The notes under the pieces are model-generated. The model had not been told where the DNA came from. It saw only the letters and a program-made list of their open reading frames with translations, and did no database searches. A DNA stretch of 64,000 bases from Acinetobacter sp. Ac_5812. Its GTDB lineage: Bacteria > Pseudomonadota > Gammaproteobacteria > Pseudomonadales > Moraxellaceae. The stretch lies in assembly GCF_013072695.1 (NCBI RefSeq), contig NZ_LXUK01000024.1, forward strand, positions 53,842 to 117,841, in the 5' to 3' direction. Positions 25,928 through 35,319 of the stretch are shown piece by piece (position 1 is the first letter of the stretch; each line of letters starts with the position of its first letter). The position numbers and the translations under genes are program-made.

Positions 25928-26283
25928 TATATCTGTTCTTTTTGATAGGGAATTGTCATAAAACATATATAAACTGGTTGCGCTGCCCAAGATGCTTTTT
26001 GTTAAGCAGAATCAGCAGCTGTTCTTTTAAATTTCATAAAATTCAATATCTAAACGTTGTTTTCTTAATATAATCGTGTTCCGAGCTGCAAAAAATAAAG
26101 CAGAAAATATGACTTTATGACCAATAATTTTCTAAAAATTGAGCTTAAGAAATGGCTATCACAAAAGCGTCATAAAGTTGTCACTTAATTGTCATATTAT
26201 CTGCTCAAAATGCAGTTAACCAAAGTACAACACTTAACTTAAAAAGAGTTGTAAACCAAATTGCATAAATGAGAGAAAACAGA
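25928..26283. promoter_or_regulatory. Upstream region of pstS with Pho box
   Basis: The Pho box consists of three 7-bp repeats, GCGTCAT (26167-26173), TTGTCAC (26178-26184) and TTGTCAT (26189-26195), at exact 11-bp spacing. Adjacent pairs match the PhoB half-site pattern. The rest is AT-rich without a credible ORF. Confidence 0.85.
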
Positions 26284-27315
26284 ATGCGCTTAAATCCACG
26301 TCACATCGCAATTGCATTAGCTGTATCTGGGGCAACTGTAGCAACGACTGCAAATGCAGCTCGTGATACGATTCAAATTGCTGGTTCATCTACTGTATTA
26401 CCGTTTGCAAGTATTGTTGCTGAAGAGTTTGGCAACACATTCCCACAGTTCAAAGCACCGGTTGTTGGTTCAGGTGGTACGGGCGGTGGTTTGAAGCAAT
26501 TCTGTCAAGGTGTAGGTGATAACACCATCGACATCGCAAATGCTTCTCGTCAAATTAAAGACACAGAATTAGATGCATGTAAAAAATCTGGCGTAAACCA
26601 AGTACAAGAAATTAAAGTCGGTTATGACGGTATCGTATTCGCATCAAACGTTAAAAAAGCTGCGTATAAATTAAAGCCAGTACATGTATTCACTGCATTA
26701 TCTGCACAGCTTCCTTCAAATGGTAAACTAGTTCCAAACCCATATACAACTTGGAACCAAATTGATAAATCATTACCAAATGAACCAATTACTTTAGTTA
26801 TTCCTGCATCTAACCACGGTACGCGTGAAGTGTTCCAAGAGAAAATGGTTGATGCTGGTTGTGAAGCATTTGATTACTACAAAGCTTTAAGCAAAGATGA
26901 TCAAAAGAAAGCATGTTCAACCTTCCGTAAAGATGGCCGCGTAATTGAAATTGCGGGTGACTATACTGAAACTCTAGCGCGCTTGAAGACTTCTCCAAAT
27001 GCAGTGGGTGTATTTGGTCTAGGTTTCTATGATTCAAACCGCGATAAATTACGTGTAGCGACTGTAAATGGCGTGACACCATCAGAGAAAACAGTATTAG
27101 ATGGCAGCTACCTTGTTTCTCGTCCATTGTTCTTCTACGTGAAAGGCGAGCACTTGAAATCAATCAAAGGCTTACCACAATACACAGAATTCTTCTTAAA
27201 CAAGAAAATTTCTGGTAAAGGTTCTAAATTAGAAAAAGCGGGTTTGATTCCTTTAAGCGACAAAGAGCGCGCAAAAATCCTAGCTGATTTCAAAGCGGGT
27301 AAATCAGTTAAGTAA
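26284..27315 (+). CDS. pstS: Phosphate ABC transporter substrate-binding protein PstS
   Basis: A 343-residue periplasmic phosphate-binding protein. The signal peptide ends at ATTANA, and the mature N-terminus starts RDTIQIAGSSTVLPFASIV, with the phosphate-binding loops GSSTVLPFA and GSGGTGGGLKQFC. Another ATG exists 15 nt upstream (26269); the 26284 start is favoured because GAGAGAAAAC precedes it. It is the first gene of pstSCAB. A Pho box 90-115 nt upstream indicates PhoB control, and a weak hairpin terminator after pstS would raise PstS levels relative to the permease. Confidence 0.93.
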   Translation: MRLNPRHIAIALAVSGATVATTANAARDTIQIAGSSTVLPFASIVAEEFGNTFPQFKAPVVGSGGTGGGLKQFCQGVGDNTIDIANASRQIKDTELDACKKSGVNQVQEIKVGYDGIVFASNVKKAAYKLKPVHVFTALSAQLPSNGKLVPNPYTTWNQIDKSLPNEPITLVIPASNHGTREVFQEKMVDAGCEAFDYYKALSKDDQKKACSTFRKDGRVIEIAGDYTETLARLKTSPNAVGVFGLGFYDSNRDKLRVATVNGVTPSEKTVLDGSYLVSRPLFFYVKGEHLKSIKGLPQYTEFFLNKKISGKGSKLEKAGLIPLSDKERAKILADFKAGKSVK

Positions 27316-27328
27316 TATTGTTAAAAGG

Positions 27329-27363
27329 GAGGCTGGTGAGACGTTGGATCATCAGCCTTTTTG
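27329..27363 (+). terminator. Partial terminator/attenuator between pstS and pstC
   Basis: Stem AGGCTGGTGA / TCATCAGCCT (one G-T wobble) with an 11-nt loop and a T run. Its position inside the operon fits reduced transcription of pstCAB relative to pstS. Confidence 0.7.
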
Positions 27364-27414
27364 TCTAGCTAAGTTTTTTCAAATCATGAAAATTGAGAAA
27401 ACAGTGGAGATTAC

Positions 27415-28794
27415 ATGAATCTGCTACTTATCGGTGTGTTATTAGCCCTTGTGGCAATTGCATATCAAATCGGGCTGAGTAAAAGCCGTAACCTAGCAGG
27501 TAAGGGAAATAACTCAGCAACACTACACTCTCGTCCAGGATATTATGGGGCGTTGGTTGCTTTGTGGTGTGGTATTCCTGCTTTTTTAATTTTGATTATT
27601 TGGAATTTGGTTGAACCAAGTATTTTACAACATATTATTTTCAATAATATTCCTGCATCTGTAAGTTCGACCTTAGATGCAGCAGGCCGTGATGTTTTAA
27701 CCAGTCGAGTGCAAGCAATTGCTTCTGGTTTCGGGGTAACAGATCAGCCAGCAGCTTATGAAGTTGCAGCAGCACAACAACTTGCTAAATTCCAGACCAT
27801 TGGCTCATTTGCAAAACTTGCCGTGGTGATTAGTGCTGGATTGGCTGGTTTAGTTTGGGCAAAGCGTCATGTGAGCCAACAATTCCGTGCACGTAACCAA
27901 GTCGAAAAAACCATTAATGTTGCTTTGATCTTGTGTTCTGGTGTCGCAATCCTGACAACAATCGGTATTGTTTTATCGATGTTAAGAGAAGCGTTACACT
28001 TTTTCCATTTTGTTAGTCCAGTTGATTTCTTCTTTGGTACTGAATGGAATCCCGGTTTTAGCACCTCAGGAAATGCAGAAGGTAGCTACGGCATCTTACC
28101 GCTGATTTGGGGAACCTTAATGGTCAGTGGTATCGCATTATTGGTTGCGGTACCGATTGGCTTGTTGGTTGCGATTTATCTGGCTGAATATGCATCGCCA
28201 AGATTGCGTTCTTGGGCAAAACCTGCAATTGAGGTTTTGGCGGGGATTCCAACCATCGTTTATGGCGTATTTGCCTTAATGGTGATTGGCCCATTCTTCA
28301 AAATGGTGGGTGAAAGTGTTGGTATCAATATTAATGCGACCAGCGCACTCACCGCGGGTTTTGTAATGGGTATTATGATTATCCCATTCGTTTCCTCATT
28401 ATCTGATGACATTATTACTCAAGTGCCCCGCGCATTACGTGATGGTTCTTTGGGCCTAGGCGCAACCAAATCAGAAACCATTCGTCAAGTTGTATTACCT
28501 GCTGCCTTACCCGGGATTACAGGTGCATTTTTGCTTGCCGTATCCCGTGCCGTGGGTGAGACCATGATTGTGGTGCTTGCAGCAGGGAACAGTCCATTGT
28601 TGCATGCAAATCCATTTGAAGCTGTTTCAACCGTAACCGTCACGATTGTGAAGCAATTAACGGGGGATACTGACTTTGCGAGCCCGCAAGCACTGGTGGC
28701 ATTTGCCCTTGGTTTAACGCTGTTTGTGATTACTTTGGGTCTAAACATTATTGCACTGTACATCGTGCGTAAATATCGTGAGCAATACGAATGA
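27415..28794 (+). CDS. pstC: Phosphate ABC transporter permease PstC
   Basis: A 459-residue inner-membrane permease, longer than E. coli PstC (319 residues). The extra part is N-terminal: two hydrophobic segments plus a periplasmic segment of about 80 residues before the core. The ABC permease EAA-type loop is seen in PRALRDGSLGLGATKSETIRQVVLPAALPGITGA. The start follows GGAGATTAC. It overlaps pstA by 4 nt (ATGA), so translation is coupled. It pairs with PstA to form the channel powered by PstB. Confidence 0.92.
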   Translation: MNLLLIGVLLALVAIAYQIGLSKSRNLAGKGNNSATLHSRPGYYGALVALWCGIPAFLILIIWNLVEPSILQHIIFNNIPASVSSTLDAAGRDVLTSRVQAIASGFGVTDQPAAYEVAAAQQLAKFQTIGSFAKLAVVISAGLAGLVWAKRHVSQQFRARNQVEKTINVALILCSGVAILTTIGIVLSMLREALHFFHFVSPVDFFFGTEWNPGFSTSGNAEGSYGILPLIWGTLMVSGIALLVAVPIGLLVAIYLAEYASPRLRSWAKPAIEVLAGIPTIVYGVFALMVIGPFFKMVGESVGININATSALTAGFVMGIMIIPFVSSLSDDIITQVPRALRDGSLGLGATKSETIRQVVLPAALPGITGAFLLAVSRAVGETMIVVLAAGNSPLLHANPFEAVSTVTVTIVKQLTGDTDFASPQALVAFALGLTLFVITLGLNIIALYIVRKYREQYE

Positions 28795-30185
28795 GTTCAT
28801 CAAATACATCTCCTCTGGATCCGAACCTATTGGATCCTCAAGTAGCTGCTGAACAACGTGAGCAGCGTAAAAGAAAGATCCAAAGTTCTTTGGCTAAGCG
28901 CCATCGTAAAGAAAAAACCTTTCGCTTTGCAGGTATCTCGGCGGTTGTGATCGCGCTGGCATTTGTTGCCTTACTATTTGGTAGCATCTTGGCGAAAGGT
29001 CTGCCTTCTTTTTGGCAAAGCAGTATTACAGTTCCTGTTTATTTTGATCCCGCGATCATCAATGTTGGGGCGAAGCCAAAACAAACAGCAGGTGAAACCC
29101 CCGCTCACTTTGAAGAGCGCATGGTCGCTTGGCAAACTGAAATGGGTATGGTGGATTGGGATGCCTTGATCGTAAATGGGATTGTTGCTAAAAATAAAGC
29201 ATTAGAGTCTCAACGTGATTATCTAAGCAGTTTATATACCAGTTCTGAAGCATACCGTTTGCGTGATATGGTGCTTAAAAACCCTGCGCTGATTGGAAGT
29301 AAAGAAGAGATCAAATTCTTAGCCGACGCCAATATAGATGTGTGGTTAGCAGGGAATATTGATCGTAGTTTGCCTGATGATCAGCAACAACTTGAACCAG
29401 AAGTACGTCAATTGGCAGATCAGTTAAAAGCAGAAGGAATTATTAAAAGTACCTTCAATACCAACTTGTTCTTTAGCCCAGATTCTCGTAGTTCACCTGC
29501 AACCAGTGGTTTAGCCGGCGCATTCATGGGTTCATTATTCATGATGATGATCGTGATTGTGATCTCGATTCCAATTGGTGTTGCCAGTGCAATTTATCTT
29601 GAAGAGTTTGCACCAAAGAACATGATGACGGATATTATTGAAGTCAACATTAATAACTTGGCTGCTGTTCCTTCGATTGTATTCGGTTTACTGGGTGCTG
29701 CAATCTTTATTGGCTGGATGCAGTTACCATTATCAGCACCTTTGGTCGGTGGTTTGGTTCTGAGTTTGATGACTTTACCGACCGTGATCATTACCACACG
29801 TGCATCTTTAAAAGCAGTGCCGCCTTCGATTCGTCAAGCCGCGTTGGGTCTAGGCGCGTCGAAAGTACAAACCATTTTCCATCACGTATTACCACTGGCG
29901 TTACCAGGTATTATGACAGGTGCGATCATTGGGGTTGCACATGCACTGGGTGAAACTGCGCCATTACTTTTAATCGGAATGAGCGCTTTCGTTGCAAGCG
30001 TGCCAACCACACCACTCGACCAAGCGACAGCGTTACCAGTACAAGTTTATTTATGGCAAGGTAATGAATTACGTAACTTCTTCGAAGGACGTACCGCAGC
30101 AGCGATTATTGTGTTATTGGCGTTAATGATTGGTTTAAACAGCCTTGCCATTTGGCTCCGTAAGAAATTTGAAGTGCGTTGGTAA
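28791..30185 (+). CDS. pstA: Phosphate ABC transporter permease PstA
   Basis: A 464-residue permease with one N-terminal membrane segment (FAGISAVVIALAFVALLFG) followed by a periplasmic domain of roughly 160 residues and then the canonical PstA core with the cytoplasmic loop PPSIRQAALGLGASKVQTIFHHVLPLALPGIMTG. It is larger than E. coli PstA (296 residues) because of that insert. The ATG overlaps the pstC stop, and the pstB ribosome-binding site begins at its own stop. The extra periplasmic domain is found in other Acinetobacter-like Pst systems, but its role is unknown. Confidence 0.92.
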   Translation: MSSSNTSPLDPNLLDPQVAAEQREQRKRKIQSSLAKRHRKEKTFRFAGISAVVIALAFVALLFGSILAKGLPSFWQSSITVPVYFDPAIINVGAKPKQTAGETPAHFEERMVAWQTEMGMVDWDALIVNGIVAKNKALESQRDYLSSLYTSSEAYRLRDMVLKNPALIGSKEEIKFLADANIDVWLAGNIDRSLPDDQQQLEPEVRQLADQLKAEGIIKSTFNTNLFFSPDSRSSPATSGLAGAFMGSLFMMMIVIVISIPIGVASAIYLEEFAPKNMMTDIIEVNINNLAAVPSIVFGLLGAAIFIGWMQLPLSAPLVGGLVLSLMTLPTVIITTRASLKAVPPSIRQAALGLGASKVQTIFHHVLPLALPGIMTGAIIGVAHALGETAPLLLIGMSAFVASVPTTPLDQATALPVQVYLWQGNELRNFFEGRTAAAIIVLLALMIGLNSLAIWLRKKFEVRW

Positions 30186-30199
30186 TTGAGGAGAGTACA

Positions 30200-31114
30200 A
30201 TGAATACGATTGATATTATGAACGCCGTAGAAAAGGATAAATCAGTGAATCCACAGCAAAAAGAATTTAGCTCATCTGAAGCGCAAGTTCAGCAATCAAA
30301 TACTGCATTTGTCTCTCAGTTTGAAACGGCTTCTTCAAATAAAAAGCCAAAAACCAATGAAGTGAAAATCAGTACCAAAGATGTTCATGTTTATTATGGT
30401 GACTCTGAAGCGATCAAAGGTATCGACCTTGATGTTTACCAGAATGAGGTGATTGCATTTATTGGGCCATCGGGTTGTGGTAAATCAACCTTCTTACGGA
30501 CTTTAAACCGTATGAATGACACCATTGATAGCTGCCGTGTGACGGGTAAGGTTACTTTGGATGATCAAGATATCTATGATCCAAACCTTGATGTGGTGTT
30601 ATTGCGTGCACAAGTAGGTATGGTTTTCCAAAAACCAAACCCATTCCCAAAATCAATTTTTGATAACGTTGCTTATGGCCCGAAACTACATGGTCTGGCA
30701 CGTGATAAATATGATTTAGAAGAAATCGTGGAAAACAGTTTACGTAAAGCCGGTTTATGGGACGAAGTCAAAGATCGTCTGAGTCAGCCAGGCACTGGTT
30801 TATCAGGTGGTCAGCAACAGCGTTTATGTATTGCACGGACCATTGCGGTGAGCCCAGAAGTGATCTTGATGGATGAACCATGTTCAGCACTTGATCCAAT
30901 TGCGACCGCAAAAATTGAAGAATTAATTTCAGAATTGTCAGAACAATTTACCATTGCGATCGTAACTCACTCTATGCAACAAGCGGCGCGTGTCTCTGAC
31001 CGTACAGCTTATTTCCACTTGGGTGACTTGATTGAAGTGAACTCGACTGAAAAAGTGTTTACCCAGCCAGACCATCAGTTGACTGAAGCTTATATTACAG
31101 GTCGTTTTGGTTAA
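30200..31114 (+). CDS. pstB: Phosphate ABC transporter ATP-binding protein PstB
   Basis: A 304-residue ATPase. Walker A GPSGCGKSTF, the signature LSGGQQQRLCIARTIA and Walker B VILMDEPCSALDP are all present. There is an N-terminal extension of about 50 polar residues before the ATPase domain that E. coli PstB lacks. The ATG at 30200 follows a good GAGGAGAG site. It is the last gene of the operon; phoU, which commonly follows, is not in this window. A terminator follows 16 nt after the stop. Confidence 0.94.
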   Translation: MNTIDIMNAVEKDKSVNPQQKEFSSSEAQVQQSNTAFVSQFETASSNKKPKTNEVKISTKDVHVYYGDSEAIKGIDLDVYQNEVIAFIGPSGCGKSTFLRTLNRMNDTIDSCRVTGKVTLDDQDIYDPNLDVVLLRAQVGMVFQKPNPFPKSIFDNVAYGPKLHGLARDKYDLEEIVENSLRKAGLWDEVKDRLSQPGTGLSGGQQQRLCIARTIAVSPEVILMDEPCSALDPIATAKIEELISELSEQFTIAIVTHSMQQAARVSDRTAYFHLGDLIEVNSTEKVFTQPDHQLTEAYITGRFG

Positions 31115-31129
31115 TTTTTACGGTGATAG

Positions 31130-31153
31130 AAAAAGAGTCTTCGGGCTCTTTTT
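31130..31153 (+). terminator. Terminator of pstSCAB
   Basis: Stem AAAGAGTC / GGCTCTTT with a TTCG tetraloop and an 8-T run. Strong rho-independent terminator. Confidence 0.92.
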
Positions 31154-31260
31154 TTTATATATAAATGAAAATGAATCTATTTTGCAAAATCGCTATTGAA
31201 TTTTTATTGAGCAGACCACATCTTAGAACAATAACGCCGAACTTATAGAGCACATACTTC

Positions 31261-32223
31261 ATGTTATTCCATTTACCTAAGTTTCCTGCTGAAATTCGTA
31301 TTAGTCATCTCAATGCGCGTGTGAATGAACAAAGAAAAAGAATTGCGCAAACGACAGCATCTCGTTTGGAGTTATTGCAACTTGTTCAGCAACTTGGTAA
31401 AGAAGCCAAGATTCGTAAAAAGAATGATCAAAAAATCTACGTCCTCGACTTTAAAGGGGATGTTCAAGCTTCTGCCGTAGATACCATTCGTGAAGAAATT
31501 ACCCTGATTCTAGCGACTGCTAAAGCAGGGCATGACCGTGTCGTGGTCCGTTTAGAGAGCCCAGGTGGTATGGTGCATGGCTATGGTCTTGCAGCAGCTC
31601 AATTAGTGCGTTTGCGTGATGCAGGTTTTAACGTCACCATCTGTGTAGATAAAGTTGCAGCCAGTGGTGGTTATATGATGGCATGTATTGCCAACGAAAT
31701 TATTTCTGCGCCGTTTGCTGTGGTGGGATCGATTGGTGTGGTTGCACAAGTACCCAACTTCAATCGTTTGCTAAAGCAGCATAATGTTGATTTTGAACTC
31801 TATACCGCAGGTGAATACAAACGTACCGTGACCATGTTTGGTGAAAATACGCCAGAAGGTAAGGCCAAGTTTGAAGAAGAATTGCAGCAAACGCATTCTT
31901 TATTTAAACACTTTGTTGAAAAATATCGCCCTCAACTGGATATTGCAAAAGTGGCAACAGGCGAGCATTGGTATGGTGAAGATGCGCGTGAGCTGAACTT
32001 GGTTGATAAGTTACAAACCTCAGATGAGTATTTATTAAGCCTGTTACCAAAGCATGATATTTATGTGATTAATACCCGTAAACGCCCAACTTTTGGTGAG
32101 AAATTAGGCTTGCAAGCTGCACAAATGGCAGAGAGTTTAATTCCGACTGTGCTCAGTAAAATTACCGATAGTCTGGCAAAGGCAAATAGCACATTAGTAC
32201 AAATGCGTGATCCAAAATTTTAA
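31261..32223 (+). CDS. sohB: S49-family protease SohB
   Basis: A 320-residue signal-peptide-peptidase-like protease. The catalytic serine is in VAASGGYMMACIAN and the general-base lysine in GEYKRTVTMFGEN. The conserved LESPGGMVHGYGLAA precedes them, and the C-terminal ATGEHWYGEDARELNLVDKL is typical of S49 proteases. Compared with E. coli SohB, the N-terminus here is not obviously a transmembrane anchor but is basic (RVNEQRKRIAQTTAS), so location is uncertain. It is monocistronic between two terminators. Confidence 0.88.
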   Translation: MLFHLPKFPAEIRISHLNARVNEQRKRIAQTTASRLELLQLVQQLGKEAKIRKKNDQKIYVLDFKGDVQASAVDTIREEITLILATAKAGHDRVVVRLESPGGMVHGYGLAAAQLVRLRDAGFNVTICVDKVAASGGYMMACIANEIISAPFAVVGSIGVVAQVPNFNRLLKQHNVDFELYTAGEYKRTVTMFGENTPEGKAKFEEELQQTHSLFKHFVEKYRPQLDIAKVATGEHWYGEDARELNLVDKLQTSDEYLLSLLPKHDIYVINTRKRPTFGEKLGLQAAQMAESLIPTVLSKITDSLAKANSTLVQMRDPKF

Positions 32224-32247
32224 TGATTGGAACTGTAAAATGATCTT

Positions 32248-32277
32248 GAAAAACCAGCCTATATGGCTGGTTTTTTT
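32248..32277 (+). terminator. Terminator of sohB
   Basis: Stem AAACCAGCC / GGCTGGTTT with loop TATAT and a 7-T run. Confidence 0.92.
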
Positions 32278-32475
32278 ATGCGTATTCCTGCTGATTTTTG
32301 TGAAAATTCTTGACTAGATTTGAACGTTTGGTGAATTAAACAAACATGACAAAACTTCTGATAGAAGAGATTGTAGTCATATCAATCATTTGATATTTTA
32401 TTTGCAAGATGAATTACTTAATTATTCATTAATCGAAGAATTATTTAAAAATATAATTGATAAGTGAGCATAATA

Positions 32476-34617
32476 ATGACAAGAGTCGTTGTTTTTTCAA
32501 AGAAAAACTCGAATATCCTACAAGATGCACAACTAAAAAGTGTGGTTTTAGACCAGCCTTCCATCGTACAGATTGGGGTAAATCAAGCAGATATTAAATC
32601 AATTATCAAGCAAGGTAATGACCTTGTCATTACGCTAAAAAATGGTGAAAAGATTATTGTTAGTGGTTTCTATAGTGATGAAAATCTAACAGAACACAGC
32701 CTCGCACTCACAAAAGAGGATGGTACTTATGCCGTCGCAGAGTTTGATGATTCGGGAAAATTTGTTCGTTATGCCCCAGCGACCTCATTGACGCAATTTG
32801 CATATACTGATGCAGTTACACCCGCTTCTCAGCCTCAGAATATTGATCAAGATTCGGCGATTAGTAAGTCCCAATTATGGAAAGTCGGTTTGGCTGCTTT
32901 AGTCGCAGAAGGTGTGTATTTATGGGCAGTAAAAGATGATGATGACGATAAAAATAAAAGTAGTAACCAACCGATTGATATAACACCGCCAGCGACACCG
33001 ACAGCGAGTTTGAGTACAGATACACAAACCATTACCGGTAAAACCGAAGCTCAGGCCAAAATTGAAATTAAGGATGCTGCGGGGAAAGTGATTGCTACGA
33101 CTCAAGCCGATGCTGAAGGAAATTACACAGTTAAGCTAGATCAACCTTTGGTGAATGGCGGCAAAGTCAGTGTGACTGCGATTGATGGTTCAGGGAATGC
33201 CTCTAAAGCAACTGTAGTGACAGGAACTAAAGATACCATTGCACCCGATGCTCCGACAGCACAACTCAATGCAGATGGCACGATTGTTACTGGCAAGGCA
33301 GAAGCCAATGCCAAAGTCTCGATTTATGATGCTGATGGAAAACTATTAGGTACCGTGATTGCGAATAAAGAAGGACTGTATTCGATAAAAGTTTCACCTG
33401 CTTTAACCAGTGACAAAGGCGGAACCGTGATTGCTGAAGATGCAGCCGAAAATAAATCGACACCTTCTAAAGTGATTGCCGGTAAAGATACTTTGCCTCC
33501 TGACCAACCTTTTGTGGATGTAAATAAGGAAGGTTCCTCAATTCAAGGTCGAGCAGAGGCGAATAGCAAGGTACAGATCAAAGATGCGGATGGAAAAATC
33601 ATTGGCAGTGGAATCACAGATGCACAGGGTAAATTTCAGATTACACTTTTACCTGCTTTAGCTGCAGATAAAAAAGCAACCATCATTGTGGAAGATGCTG
33701 CAGGCAACCAATCTAAGCCACTTGAGATTACTACTGGGAAAGACACCATTGCACCTGATAAAGCTGTTGCTGAAATCAATGCAGCAGGTGATTCGGTGGT
33801 AGGGACAGCGGAAGCAAATAGTAAAATTGAAATTAGAAGTGCAGATGGGAAGACATTGTATGGTTCAGGTACTGTTGGTGCGGATGGAAAATTTAGCATT
33901 ACACTTTCATCCGCTTTAACGGATAAAAATGTAGCTAAAGTCTATATTGTTGATGCAGCAGGAAATCGTTCCGATGCAGTCGATGTGGTCGGGATAAAAG
34001 ATACGATTGCGCCGAATAAACCTATTTTGCAAACGGTCACGGATGATGTCGGAGCTGTAAAAGGGGCGATCGCGGCGGGAGGTGATACCGATGATAGCAA
34101 ACCGACTTTGGCAGGTATGGGCGAAGCAAAAACAGTCCTGACGATTTACGATAATGGTCAAGCGATTGGTACGGTAACAGTCGGGGATAATGGCAGATGG
34201 AGTTTTGAAGTTAAGCAGGATTTGAGTGTAGGGGCGCATAAAATCACCTTAACCCTGACAGATGCAGCAGGAAATATTAGTGAGGCGAGTGATGCATTTA
34301 GTTTTAATGTGCTTGCACCTGTGGTGAAAGCCTCTTTGGCAGATGCGATCGATTTGGATGCCTTACAAACCCAACAAGCTGCCCCTGTTTCTGAATCAAA
34401 CAATATCGAGAAACTGAGTCTAAATACCTTGTTGTCTTCTTCTGAGCCTGCATCAAATCAATTGGATGAGGTTTTGAACCAATTACTTATAGGGCAAAAT
34501 CCATCTACGACAACCAGTCATTCTGGAAATGCTGATTTAACCCATCTGGATTATGCTCAGACCATTAAAGCCGATCCTTTAGATCAGCTTGCGGCACTGC
34601 AACATTCAATTATCTGA
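32476..34617 (+). CDS. Bap-like Ig-repeat surface protein (resembles Acinetobacter BLP2)
   Basis: A 713-residue protein built of an N-terminal BapA-prefix-like domain (about residues 1-125), a hydrophobic stretch LWKVGLAALVAEGVYLWAV, an acidic linker, and five tandem Ig-like repeats that begin with KDTIAPDAPTAQLN-type boundaries (four of about 80 residues, the last longer with a KPTLAGMGEAKTVLTIYDNG pattern). The C-terminus is a non-repetitive Ser/Leu-rich tail. The architecture matches the short Bap-like proteins of Acinetobacter, which take part in adhesion and biofilm. No signal peptide is visible, and no type I secretion genes are nearby. The ATG at 32476 is preferred to a GTG at 32464. 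Confidence 0.8.
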   Translation: MTRVVVFSKKNSNILQDAQLKSVVLDQPSIVQIGVNQADIKSIIKQGNDLVITLKNGEKIIVSGFYSDENLTEHSLALTKEDGTYAVAEFDDSGKFVRYAPATSLTQFAYTDAVTPASQPQNIDQDSAISKSQLWKVGLAALVAEGVYLWAVKDDDDDKNKSSNQPIDITPPATPTASLSTDTQTITGKTEAQAKIEIKDAAGKVIATTQADAEGNYTVKLDQPLVNGGKVSVTAIDGSGNASKATVVTGTKDTIAPDAPTAQLNADGTIVTGKAEANAKVSIYDADGKLLGTVIANKEGLYSIKVSPALTSDKGGTVIAEDAAENKSTPSKVIAGKDTLPPDQPFVDVNKEGSSIQGRAEANSKVQIKDADGKIIGSGITDAQGKFQITLLPALAADKKATIIVEDAAGNQSKPLEITTGKDTIAPDKAVAEINAAGDSVVGTAEANSKIEIRSADGKTLYGSGTVGADGKFSITLSSALTDKNVAKVYIVDAAGNRSDAVDVVGIKDTIAPNKPILQTVTDDVGAVKGAIAAGGDTDDSKPTLAGMGEAKTVLTIYDNGQAIGTVTVGDNGRWSFEVKQDLSVGAHKITLTLTDAAGNISEASDAFSFNVLAPVVKASLADAIDLDALQTQQAAPVSESNNIEKLSLNTLLSSSEPASNQLDEVLNQLLIGQNPSTTTSHSGNADLTHLDYAQTIKADPLDQLAALQHSII

Positions 34618-34638
34618 TTGGTATTTATATTGAGAACA

Positions 34639-34665
34639 GCGCCTATTTTTGAATAGGCGTTTTTT
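34639..34665. terminator. Convergent terminator, Bap-like gene / DUF2238 gene
   Basis: Stem CGCCTATT / AATAGGCG with a short loop and a 6-T run. The stop codon of the minus-strand DUF2238 gene lies inside the stem. Confidence 0.88.
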
Positions 34666-35281
34666 GTTTGAGCAGTTGAATGACTCCAATTAGCAGTGCT
34701 CCGACAGTCGCAAGGAACATGTCCTTGTGGGCATCCCAAACGTCTCCTTGTTGGCCATTATAGTTTTCAGCATCTTCAGGTGATAAACCAATGGCGATCC
34801 ACCATTCGATCAGTTCATAGAACATGCTCGATGCCATGACAAACTGAATCACCAGTAGAAATAGGGTCAAAGGTTTGGCTGTTGGTAACCAGACTTGAAA
34901 ACAGCGATAAAAAAATGGATAGAGCAATAAACCGTAGGCAAAATGCACCAGTCGATCATACATGTTGCGTGACCAACCCATACTTTGATTTAAGTCAAAA
35001 TGGAAAAGTTGTTGAATCCATTCATTATACGGAACATACGAGTAAAGGTAGTGTGCTCCTAAAATATGTATCAAAAGAAAGCCCAGATAGAGACAAAAGC
35101 TATAAAAACTGATACCAATCTTCTTCATCGTGACAATGAGAGCAATTAGCATTAACACCGTACCTGCTTGGTGTAATAAATAGGCTTCAAACTCAAGCGG
35201 ATGAATACTTGCGATCCCGACTACGAGGAGTACAAACGCAAGTGCAATATAATGCTTTAGATTCAGTTGTTGTTCGATCAT
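34643..35281 (-). CDS. DUF2238 (YjdF-like) inner-membrane protein
   Basis: A 212-residue multi-pass membrane protein with about six hydrophobic segments, beginning YIALAFVLLVVGIASIHP. The conserved DUF2238 features are NMYDRLVHFAYGLLLYP and SSMFYELIEWWIAI, followed by GQQGDVWDAHKDMFLATVGALLIG with conserved polar residues in the membrane region. The function is unknown. It is a minus-strand gene followed by the shared terminator. A lipoprotein gene lies just upstream, also on the minus strand, so the two may be co-transcribed (38-nt gap). Confidence 0.8.
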   Translation of the reverse strand: MIEQQLNLKHYIALAFVLLVVGIASIHPLEFEAYLLHQAGTVLMLIALIVTMKKIGISFYSFCLYLGFLLIHILGAHYLYSYVPYNEWIQQLFHFDLNQSMGWSRNMYDRLVHFAYGLLLYPFFYRCFQVWLPTAKPLTLFLLVIQFVMASSMFYELIEWWIAIGLSPEDAENYNGQQGDVWDAHKDMFLATVGALLIGVIQLLKQKTPIQK

Positions 35282-35319
35282 GCTGTATCCTAAGTACAGT
35301 CAGGCAAATTTTATTGCTG

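Noticed and set aside
32930..32970. DDDDDK motif in the Bap-like protein as a protease site
   Set aside because: It is part of an acidic linker and resembles an enterokinase site only by chance.
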